Origin: Oscillospiraceae bacterium
Lineage (GTDB): Bacteria > Bacillota > Clostridia > Oscillospirales > CAG-272
Direction: 5' to 3'
Assembly (NCBI GenBank): GCA_009779295.1
Contig: WREN01000154.1
Location: 1 to 6,007 of the forward strand
DNA: 6,007 nucleotides
Under the pieces are notes generated by a model. The model was not told where the DNA came from. It saw only the letters and a list, made by a program, of their open reading frames with translations, and did no database searches. Position 1 is the first letter of the stretch. Each line of letters opens with the position of its first letter. Positions 1 to 4,172 of the stretch are shown here, piece after piece. The position numbers and the translations under genes are program-made.

Positions 1-550
1 CATCGTCCGCCTTGCGGGTCAAGCCGGATTCATTGTTCAGAATATTTAAAGCGCGCCGTATGGCGGATTCTATGTCAGCCTTCGCGACCGCTTTGAACTC
101 GAATACCGCCGACCGCGAGATTATCGCGTTGTACACGTACATATACGGGTTCTCCGTTGTTGAGGCGATGAGAGTTATCCGCCCGTCCTCGATAAATTCC
201 AACAGCGACTGCTGTTGTTTTTTATTGAAATACTGGATTTCGTCGAGGTACAACAGCACGCCGCCGCTGCCGAAAATCGAAACCGTATCGCCAATCACCT
301 CACGTATATCCGCAAGCGAAGCGGACGTGGCGTTCAGTTTGTGGAGCGACATGCCCGAACTCTCGGCGATGATGTTCGCCGCTGTGGTTTTGCCTGTACC
401 GGGAGGTCCCCAGAATATCATGTTCGTCAGGTATCCGCCCTCCAACATGCGCCGGATCGCGCCTGTAGCGCCGAATAAATGCGCCTGCCCGACCATTTCG
501 TCGAAGCTGCGCGGACGTATTCTGTCGGCAAGGGGGTGGTATTGAGACAT
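1..550 (-). CDS. rarA: Replication-associated recombination protein RarA/MgsA (AAA+ ATPase), N-terminal part, cut by the window edge
   Basis: RarA (MgsA, the Mgs1/WRNIP1 family) is a clamp-loader-like AAA+ ATPase that acts at stalled replication forks. The 183 visible residues start MSQYHPLADRIRPRSFDEMV, the typical opening of the family. They contain Walker A GPPGTGKT (48-55), Walker B LLYLDEIQ with D103/E104, sensor 1 STTENP (130-135) and the ISRS motif with R146 in the arginine-finger position. Family members are about 420-440 residues, so the lid and C-terminal oligomerisation domains lie beyond base 1. The start at 550 is supported by AGGTGA just upstream, which overlaps the stop codon of the preceding small gene; the gap is only 5 nt and coupling is likely. 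The motifs and family opening make this call secure; the role is known for the family, not shown here. Confidence 0.95.
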   Translation of the reverse strand, partial: MSQYHPLADRIRPRSFDEMVGQAHLFGATGAIRRMLEGGYLTNMIFWGPPGTGKTTAANIIAESSGMSLHKLNATSASLADIREVIGDTVSIFGSGGVLLYLDEIQYFNKKQQQSLLEFIEDGRITLIASTTENPYMYVYNAIISRSAVFEFKAVAKADIESAIRRALNILNNESGLTRKADD

Positions 551-555
551 GGTTA

Positions 556-750
556 TCACCTACTTAATTCCTGCATTATCAAACTCATTGCAATTTCCAG
601 CGCTTTGAGATTTCGCGCCGCCAAAGTCAGTTGCGCTTTCGGAAGAGGAGCTTTTTTCGCCAAAGTTTCTTTTGCTTTTTCAATTTTACGGATTGAAGAC
701 GCTATTGCTTTCTGCGCGTCCTCCAGTTCTGCTTTTGAAAATTCCGACAT
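556..750 (-). CDS. Small helical protein of unknown function (64 aa) between a lipoprotein gene and rarA
   Basis: I do not recognise an assigned function. The protein begins MSEFSKAELEDAQK and is rich in Ala, Lys, Glu and Leu. It reads as two or three amphipathic helices: about 5-30, then a KKAPLPKAQ turn, then 40-63. There is no signal peptide, membrane segment or cysteine. From memory it resembles short uncharacterised Clostridia proteins with a [ST]K.ELE.A..AI.S.I.K.EK pattern, but this was not checked. The start is firm: AGGAGA lies 8 nt before the ATG and is itself the RGE-encoding 3' end of the lipoprotein gene, 4 nt away. Its own stop overlaps the rarA ribosome-binding site. The arrangement suggests translational coupling with both neighbours. 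Its first 14 codons and ribosome site are nearly duplicated at the PHP gene. Confidence 0.8.
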   Translation of the reverse strand: MSEFSKAELEDAQKAIASSIRKIEKAKETLAKKAPLPKAQLTLAARNLKALEIAMSLIMQELSR

Positions 751-764
751 AATTTTATTCTCCT
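708..764 (-). repeat. Duplicated translation-start module, copy A (64-aa gene)
   Basis: A 57-nt segment starts at AGGAGA, runs through AATAAAATTATG and continues to codon 14. It matches the segment 2081-2025 at 51 of 57 positions by eye. It holds the ribosome-binding site and the codons for MSEFSKAELEDAQK. The 6 differences are scattered and two are synonymous. The match stops abruptly after the shared AAAG. Confidence 0.85.
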
Positions 765-1222
765 CTATGAATGTTTACTAAATTCTCAAACTCTTCCGTT
801 GCATAGATATACTCCGCAATAAAATCCACGAATATCAAAAACCGCTTATGCTCCTCGGACGCCGAATCCTTCCGGTTCACTTCTTGACAGAAGATCGTCC
901 GCGCACCGTAAGTGAAGAAATATCTGGCGTGTCCGCGTCTGGTTAAATCTTCTTCGCTCACGTCGTCGGGCAAGCCATCTATGTTATGTCCCGCAAACTT
1001 GTCATGAATCGACTGCATCATCTTGTCGGGAATGACGAAATCTATCGTCTGCCATTCTATTTCAAAAGATTCTTTTGTGCCGAGCGTACCGTTGGAAGTA
1101 TCGACGCGATAATTGACGCCGCCGCCCCATTCAAGCACGAAATTGAAATCTTTCCCGCCGAAACACGCGGTCATACAAAATAGTAAACATAAACAGATAA
1201 TAATTATTCTTTTGATATACAT
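755..1222 (-). CDS. Putative small lipoprotein (155 aa), function unknown
   Basis: The N-terminus has the three parts of a lipoprotein signal: basic YIKR, a hydrophobic run IIIICLCLLF, and a lipobox-like MTAC with Cys20 as the predicted lipidated residue. Met at -3 is less usual than Leu, but the tripartite pattern is clear. The mature part (about 135 residues) is acidic, with many aromatic residues and segments that look beta-like, such as FNFVLEW and RYFFTYGARTIFC. C-terminal residues 126-150 look helical. I recognise no catalytic motif or family. The gene overlaps the end of the PHP gene by 19 nt and ends 4 nt before the 64-aa gene. A weak AAAAGG lies about 10 nt before the ATG, so it probably depends on coupling to the upstream gene. 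The likely place of action is the outer face of the cytoplasmic membrane. Confidence 0.8.
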   Translation of the reverse strand: MYIKRIIIICLCLLFCMTACFGGKDFNFVLEWGGGVNYRVDTSNGTLGTKESFEIEWQTIDFVIPDKMMQSIHDKFAGHNIDGLPDDVSEEDLTRRGHARYFFTYGARTIFCQEVNRKDSASEEHKRFLIFVDFIAEYIYATEEFENLVNIHRGE

Positions 1223-2067
1223 TTTTCTATACCTTTTAGTTTATCCATAGTGATACTCATTTCGTTGATTTTTGTTTTTGTAAAAATGCCGTGACAATCC
1301 GAACCCGCCGTAACTAACAAATCGTATTCCTCGCATACTTCCAAACAAGCCTGCGTCACAGCTTCGGAATGTGACGGATAATAACACTCAATACCGTCTA
1401 CTCCGAGCGAAACGATACGCCTTAATTCAGCTTTGAATTGATTTATATCCGACGAGTCGATCAATTCTCCGGGATGAGCCAAAACGGAATAACCGCCGGC
1501 TGTTTTGATTCTGTAAGCAGTGGCGGCGATAGTTGAATAACCTGCTTTATCGTATGTCACACCGTATTCGGAATAAAATTTTATCCCTTCTTTCAACGAA
1601 GAAGTAAACCCTTTTTCCAAAAAATAGTGTAACGCTTTCCATCCGCCGAGACTTCTGTCATACGTATAATTCATGTAATCTTCCAAAGGAAACCCCATGA
1701 GTTCAACCAATTTCACGCTCATTTCATCAAGCGAAAACCGCGCATGTTTGACGAATTCGTTGAACGGAACGTTATTTATGTCAAAACCGTACGCAAGGAT
1801 ATGGAAATCTGTTTCGCCTTCGACAGCGTCAATTTCCACTGCCGGAATATAATTTATTCCGTTGCGCCGGCACAAACCGCGTAGCAAAAGACTTCCGTCA
1901 AGGATATTATGGTCTGCAATGGCTAAAGTTCCGACGCCGCTTTCAACAGCGGCTTTTACTATTTCTTCCGGCGACATAGTGCCGTCCGAATAAAACGAAT
2001 GTATGTGCAAGTCGGCAAACGGATCTTTTTTCGCGTCCTCCAATTCTGCTTTTGTATATTCTGACAT
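1204..2067 (-). CDS. PHP-domain metal-dependent phosphoesterase (YciV/RNase AM-like), 287 aa
   Basis: The protein carries the full PHP metal-ligand pattern. With residue 1 at base 2067 this is H21-I-H23, D28 in SDGT, D52-H53 in IADHN, E78, H89 in FHILAYG, H198 in LAHPG, E227 and H233, and D257/H259 in GSDCHG. This is the layout of the YciV/TrpH group, whose characterised members hydrolyse 3',5'-bisphosphonucleotides or degrade short RNA 5'-3'; the substrate here is inferred only. Length fits the family. I prefer the start at 2067 over the in-frame ATG at 2106, because AAGGAGA sits 8 nt upstream of 2067 and the extra 13 residues are low-complexity. The first 15 residues, MSEYTKAELEDAKKD, are not part of the PHP fold, which starts at FADLHIHS. 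They match the N-terminus of the 64-aa protein. No convincing promoter of its own is visible between 2082 and 2160. Confidence 0.93.
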   Translation of the reverse strand: MSEYTKAELEDAKKDPFADLHIHSFYSDGTMSPEEIVKAAVESGVGTLAIADHNILDGSLLLRGLCRRNGINYIPAVEIDAVEGETDFHILAYGFDINNVPFNEFVKHARFSLDEMSVKLVELMGFPLEDYMNYTYDRSLGGWKALHYFLEKGFTSSLKEGIKFYSEYGVTYDKAGYSTIAATAYRIKTAGGYSVLAHPGELIDSSDINQFKAELRRIVSLGVDGIECYYPSHSEAVTQACLEVCEEYDLLVTAGSDCHGIFTKTKINEMSITMDKLKGIEKCISKE

Positions 2068-2081
2068 AATTTTATTCTCCT
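2025..2081 (-). repeat. Duplicated translation-start module, copy B (PHP gene)
   Basis: This is the second copy of the 57-nt start module and supplies the ribosome-binding site and residues MSEYTKAELEDAKK to the PHP protein. Residues from DPFADLHIHS onward belong to the PHP fold and have no counterpart in the 64-aa protein. The element therefore looks like a start cassette joined in frame to an existing PHP gene, or the remains of a larger duplication. Confidence 0.85.
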
Positions 2082-2119
2082 TATAGAATAATAAAAATTT
2101 TTTCAAAATTTCCGCCCTA

Positions 2120-2148
2120 TTGACAAATCAGTATTGTTGTGCTATAAT
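2120..2148 (+). promoter_or_regulatory. Consensus sigma-A promoter for antisense RNA
   Basis: TTGACA (2120-2125) and TATAAT (2143-2148) are both perfect hexamers, with an ideal 17-bp spacer. The predicted start is near 2155. No protein-coding ORF follows on this strand before the terminator at 2371-2392, so the product is best read as an untranslated RNA. Confidence 0.88.
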
Positions 2149-2160
2149 AAAAAACAGTAA

Positions 2161-2188
2161 GGGCGTAACCACATACAGCGGTTAGCCC
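2161..2188 (-). terminator. Putative terminator of the toxin mRNA
   Basis: Read on the minus strand, GGGCTAACC and GGTTACGCCC form a 9-bp stem with one bulged C and a 9-nt loop. TTACTG and a run of six T (2154-2149) follow. The gap between stem and T-run makes it a less classical terminator, so some read-through into the PHP gene is possible. Confidence 0.55.
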
Positions 2189-2203
2189 AGATTTGCGAGT
2201 TAT

Positions 2204-2242
2204 AAAATAACTGCTTACCTTGGACGGCGGGGCAGTTATTTT
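2204..2242 (-). other. 11-bp hairpin spanning the toxin stop codon
   Basis: AAAATAACTGC and GCAGTTATTTT are perfect inverted repeats (2204-2214 and 2232-2242) with a 17-nt GC-rich loop. The TAA of the 27-residue ORF lies inside the stem. Such 3' stems commonly protect type I toxin mRNAs and present a loop for first contact with the antisense RNA; that role is inferred. Confidence 0.75.
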
Positions 2243-2319
2243 ACGTATATTTTAAGTATGTACAATAAAAATATGACACACCCAACAAATTTTAAAAATT
2301 TATAAAATTTATCTTTCAT
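2236..2319 (-). CDS. Candidate type I toxin: 27-aa cationic hydrophobic peptide
   Basis: The peptide reads MKDKFYKFLK, then a hydrophobic core FVGCVIFLLYIL (11-22), then KIYVK. It has six Lys and one Asp, so it is a small cationic peptide that could insert in or disrupt the membrane. The start is well supported: AAGGGGAGGTGA, a very strong ribosome-binding site, precedes the ATG. That site is trapped in a 7-bp hairpin. A TTGACA-17-TAAAAT promoter lies upstream on the same strand, a terminator-like hairpin follows, and a consensus promoter fires an antisense RNA across the whole unit. These are the hallmarks of Bacillota type I toxins (TxpA, BsrG, Fst and the 'putative holin-like toxin' annotations). 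I do not recognise the sequence itself as a named family. Toxicity is inference. It may belong to the adjacent phage, since several such systems sit on prophages. Confidence 0.72.
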   Translation of the reverse strand: MKDKFYKFLKFVGCVIFLLYILKIYVK

Positions 2320-2324
2320 TACGT

Positions 2325-2344
2325 CACCTCCCCTTAAGGAAGTG
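2325..2344 (-). promoter_or_regulatory. Shine-Dalgarno-sequestering hairpin in the toxin mRNA leader
   Basis: CACTTCC pairs with GGAGGTG over 7 bp, including one G-U, around the 6-nt loop TTAAGG. The 3' arm is the ribosome-binding site of the 27-aa ORF, so the free mRNA would start out poorly translatable. It lies 5 nt upstream of the ATG at 2319. Confidence 0.75.
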
Positions 2345-2370
2345 CCAACCGCCGCTGCTTGCCCTTACTG

Positions 2371-2392
2371 ACCGATTTATATCGGTTTTTTT
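2371..2392 (+). terminator. Rho-independent terminator of the antisense RNA
   Basis: ACCGAT and ATCGGT form a perfect 6-bp stem with the loop TTAT, followed directly by T7 and a further T-rich stretch. The same palindrome on the minus strand would form a hairpin at the very 5' end of the toxin mRNA, whose predicted start is near 2386. Confidence 0.8.
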
Positions 2393-2421
2393 ATTTTATC
2401 ACAGTTAGTATTTATTGTCAA
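2393..2421 (-). promoter_or_regulatory. Promoter for the 27-aa toxin candidate
   Basis: On the minus strand TTGACA (2421-2416) is a perfect -35. A 17-bp spacer follows, then TAAAAT (2398-2393), five of six matches to the -10, preceded by TGA as an extended -10. The predicted start is near 2386, giving a leader of about 65 nt before the ATG. Confidence 0.75.
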
Positions 2422-2442
2422 GTCACAAATACGCAATATTAT
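2415..2442 (+). promoter_or_regulatory. Possible weak rightward promoter
   Basis: TTGTCA (2415-2420), a 16-bp spacer and TATTAT (2437-2442) each match the consensus hexamers at five of six positions. The -35 is back to back with the toxin promoter -35. If used, the start near 2449 would place the LexA-like box about 25 nt downstream. The region is AT-rich, so a chance match is quite possible. Confidence 0.3.
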
Positions 2443-2473
2443 AGACAAACTGAATTTACAATTTAAAAAATAT

Positions 2474-2487
2474 CGAACAAAAGTTCC
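2474..2487. promoter_or_regulatory. Candidate LexA/DinR (SOS) box
   Basis: CGAACAAAAGTTCC matches 13 of 14 positions of the Gram-positive SOS consensus CGAACRNRYGTTYC; only the Y at position 9 is A. It lies about 55 bp upstream of the -10 of the phage promoter and about 53 bp from the toxin -35. A second half-site CGAAC overlaps its end (2487-2491). Function is inference. Confidence 0.5.
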
Positions 2488-2491
2488 GAAC

Positions 2492-2534
2492 ATTAATACC
2501 CTTTAATACCTTTTGCTACTGTTTAATACCTTTT
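2492..2534 (+). repeat. Three phased TTAATACC repeats upstream of the phage operon
   Basis: TTAATACC occurs at 2493-2500, 2503-2510 and 2523-2530, with steps of 10 and 20 bp so that all lie on one DNA face. The last two share TTTAATACCTTTT. The third covers the -35 position of the promoter at 2539-2547, which lacks a recognisable -35 hexamer. The array looks like binding sites for an activator or repressor. Confidence 0.65.
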
Positions 2535-2538
2535 TTCC

Positions 2539-2547
2539 TGGTACAAT
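2539..2547 (+). promoter_or_regulatory. Extended -10 promoter of the terminase operon
   Basis: TGGTACAAT holds an extended TGn and TACAAT (five of six). No good -35 is present 16-18 bp upstream; a TTAATACC repeat is there instead. This suggests activator-dependent expression of the phage packaging genes. The predicted start is near 2554, giving a short 25-nt leader. Confidence 0.5.
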
Positions 2548-2579
2548 GATATCAGATCAGAAAGGAGTGATCAAATTAA

Positions 2580-2903
2580 ATGAAAAGTGTTTTTAAAAAC
2601 GAAAAAGGTTTCCGTATCAAATTCGAAGACTATTTGAGCCAATGTAAAAATGAAAATTGCAAAAAACTGCCCAATATCGCCGGATTTTGCGCTTATTGCA
2701 AAATAACGCGGGCGGAATTCCTGAAACTTGGGAAATATTTTCCCACGCAATACGACATCATGATGTCAACGTTCACCGACGAAGCGGTCAATACCAAATC
2801 ACCCAACACCGGAGCGACTATCGAATATCTGAAAAATCTCATCGATATGAATCAAAACGCCGACATCCTGTGCGGTCATAATTTCCATGAAGACGGCGCG
2901 TAA
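2580..2903 (+). CDS. terS: Phage terminase small subunit (gp3-like DNA-packaging protein)
   Basis: The small terminase recognises phage DNA and regulates the large subunit. The 107 residues have the pattern of gp3-like small terminases: a first helix FEDYLSQC, then the helix-turn-helix-like stretch LPNIAGFCAYCKITRAEFLKLG (about 30-51), and a later NTGATIEYLKNLI segment resembling the TGa..YLKN motif of these proteins. Position directly before the large terminase supports the call. AAAGGAGTGA precedes the ATG with a somewhat long gap; no better start in frame is seen. The last 17 nt overlap the next gene. An oddity is the four cysteines C22, C27, C37 and C40, spaced like a possible metal site. 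The family assignment is from pattern and context, not from a search. Confidence 0.85.
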   Translation: MKSVFKNEKGFRIKFEDYLSQCKNENCKKLPNIAGFCAYCKITRAEFLKLGKYFPTQYDIMMSTFTDEAVNTKSPNTGATIEYLKNLIDMNQNADILCGHNFHEDGA

Positions 2904-4146
2904 AACCGCAGATTTGCGGCTGACACTCGAAGGCATACCCAACGCAAAGCAACAGTTATTCTTCGATTCACGGACGAAGTATACCGCATACGGCGGCGCG
3001 AGAGGCGGCGGGAAATCATGGGCGCTGCGGCGCAAAATGATCCTGATGGCGCTCAGGTACGAAGGTTTCCGCGGGTTGATAATCAGGCGTTCCTACCCCG
3101 AACTGAGGGAGAATCACATATTGCCGCTGCTGAATGAACTTAACAAATTCGCGAAATATACCGATACCCGCAAAAGTTTCGAGTTCCCGAACGGCAGCAG
3201 GATCAATCTCGGTTATTGCAACGCCGAAACGGATGTACTCCAGTATCAGGGACAGGAGTACGACGTTATCGCCATCGACGAAGCCACGCAGCTGACGGAG
3301 TATCAGTTTAACACGCTGAAAGCGTGCGTCCGCGGCGTAAACGATTGCCCGAAACGGATGTACCTGACGTGCAATCCCGGCGGAGCCGGTCATTCGTGGG
3401 TCAAGCGGCTGTTTGTTGACAGACTGTTTGGCGACACCGAGAATCCCGGCGACTACAGTTTCATTCAGGCGTTCGCTACCGATAACGACGTCCTGATGAA
3501 AGCCGATCCGGACTACATCAAACAGCTCGAAACACTGCCGTATCAATTGCGCGAAGCATGGCTGTACGGCAAGTGGGATATTTTTGAGGGGCAGTATTTT
3601 ACGGAGTTTAATTACGGCGAACATGTGTGCGCCCCATTTGAAATTGACGACGCTTACAAGCGTTACGGCGCGTTCGATTACGGTTTCGACATGCTTGCGG
3701 CGCTTTGGATCGCGGTCGATTATGACGGCAACTGTTTTGTGTACAGGGAATACTGCGAACCGAATTTAACGCTTTCCGAAGCGGCGGAGAAGATCGCGGA
3801 GTTGTGCGGAGATGAAAGGATAGAGTATATGGCGGCGAGTCCGGATTTGTGGAACCGGCGGCAGGATTCCGGATACAGCGGAGTTGAGATCATGAACCGC
3901 GTGAATAATTTACCGTTGCTGCTTAAAGCCGACGACCGCAGGATAATAGGCTGGCGGACAATCAGGGAATATTTGAAAACTCAAAAATTAAAAATATTCT
4001 CGACGGCGGGCGAGTTGATCCGCTGCCTTCCGGCGCTGATGTTCGATAAGCGCAGACCCGAAGACGCAGCGAACGAGCCGCACGCGATAACTCACGCGCC
4101 GGAAGCACTGCGGTACGCGCTGATGTCGAGGATAGGGGATAATTAA
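2887..4146 (+). CDS. terL: Phage terminase large subunit (packaging ATPase/nuclease)
   Basis: This is the motor that pumps DNA into the procapsid and cuts the concatemer. The N-terminal ATPase has Walker A GGARGGGKS (36-44), an arginine-rich strand LIIRRSYPELR (64-74), Walker B VIAIDEATQ with D131/E132 and the coupling motif TCNPGG (161-166). The C-terminal RNase H-like nuclease starts at FDYG with D264. It continues through ASPD with D320 and ends in THAPEALRYALMS (402-414). The layout is that of Terminase_6-type proteins, and 419 residues is normal for the group. The start overlaps terS by 17 nt and has no good ribosome-binding site, so it probably relies on coupling to terS translation. 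The reading frame is intact with all ATPase motifs, so there is no sign of decay. Confidence 0.96.
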   Translation: MKTARKTADLRLTLEGIPNAKQQLFFDSRTKYTAYGGARGGGKSWALRRKMILMALRYEGFRGLIIRRSYPELRENHILPLLNELNKFAKYTDTRKSFEFPNGSRINLGYCNAETDVLQYQGQEYDVIAIDEATQLTEYQFNTLKACVRGVNDCPKRMYLTCNPGGAGHSWVKRLFVDRLFGDTENPGDYSFIQAFATDNDVLMKADPDYIKQLETLPYQLREAWLYGKWDIFEGQYFTEFNYGEHVCAPFEIDDAYKRYGAFDYGFDMLAALWIAVDYDGNCFVYREYCEPNLTLSEAAEKIAELCGDERIEYMAASPDLWNRRQDSGYSGVEIMNRVNNLPLLLKADDRRIIGWRTIREYLKTQKLKIFSTAGELIRCLPALMFDKRRPEDAANEPHAITHAPEALRYALMSRIGDN

Positions 4147-4172
4147 AAATTTACGAAAGAAGTGAAAAAAAT

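Larger units (their letters stand above)
2155..2392 (+). ncRNA. Candidate antisense antitoxin RNA, about 240 nt
   Basis: The ends are inferred from the perfect promoter at 2120-2148 and the Rho-independent terminator at 2371-2392. The RNA would be complementary to the complete mRNA of the 27-residue peptide on the other strand, including its ribosome-binding site and 3' hairpins. It begins CAGTAAGGGC and carries the complement GCCCTTACTG just before the terminator, so its own ends can pair. Internal stems are 2161-2188 (GGGC..AACC / GGTT..GCCC, imperfect) and an 11-bp stem 2204-2214 / 2232-2242. No ORF with a ribosome-binding site is seen in it. The layout is like RatA/TxpA and SR4/BsrG of Bacillus, in which a cis RNA blocks translation or triggers decay of toxin mRNA. 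Transcription is not shown, so the antitoxin role is inference. Confidence 0.7.

Noticed and set aside
12..545. Plus-strand ORF of 177 codons opposite rarA
   Set aside because: The minus strand encodes clear RarA motifs throughout; the plus ORF has no recognisable domain and is a shadow.
2068..2106. Longer start for the PHP gene at 2106 adding MKKFLLFYKENKI
   Set aside because: There is no ribosome-binding site before 2106, while AAGGAGA is well placed for 2067. The extra codons come from the AT-rich leader, and the match to the 64-aa gene begins at the 2067 start.
2120..2395. Riboswitch or 6S-like RNA instead of an antisense antitoxin
   Set aside because: The plus RNA ends at a terminator far from any plus-strand gene, and the opposite strand carries a peptide ORF with its own promoter and a masked ribosome site. 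The antisense reading explains more of the structure.
2438..2443. TATAAT on the minus strand as a second toxin promoter
   Set aside because: The sequence 17 bp upstream (TTAAAT) matches the -35 consensus at only three positions; the TTGACA-17-TAAAAT promoter nearer the gene is much better.
2400..2580. Phage attachment site or CRISPR-like array
   Set aside because: No tRNA gene end or long direct repeat pair is visible. The only repeats are three 8-9 bp TTAATACC units without uniform spacers, which fit regulator sites better.
3016..3624. Minus-strand ORF of 202 codons inside terL
   Set aside because: It is antisense to the conserved terminase ATPase domain and has no ribosome site or domain pattern; GC-rich codons create open antisense frames.
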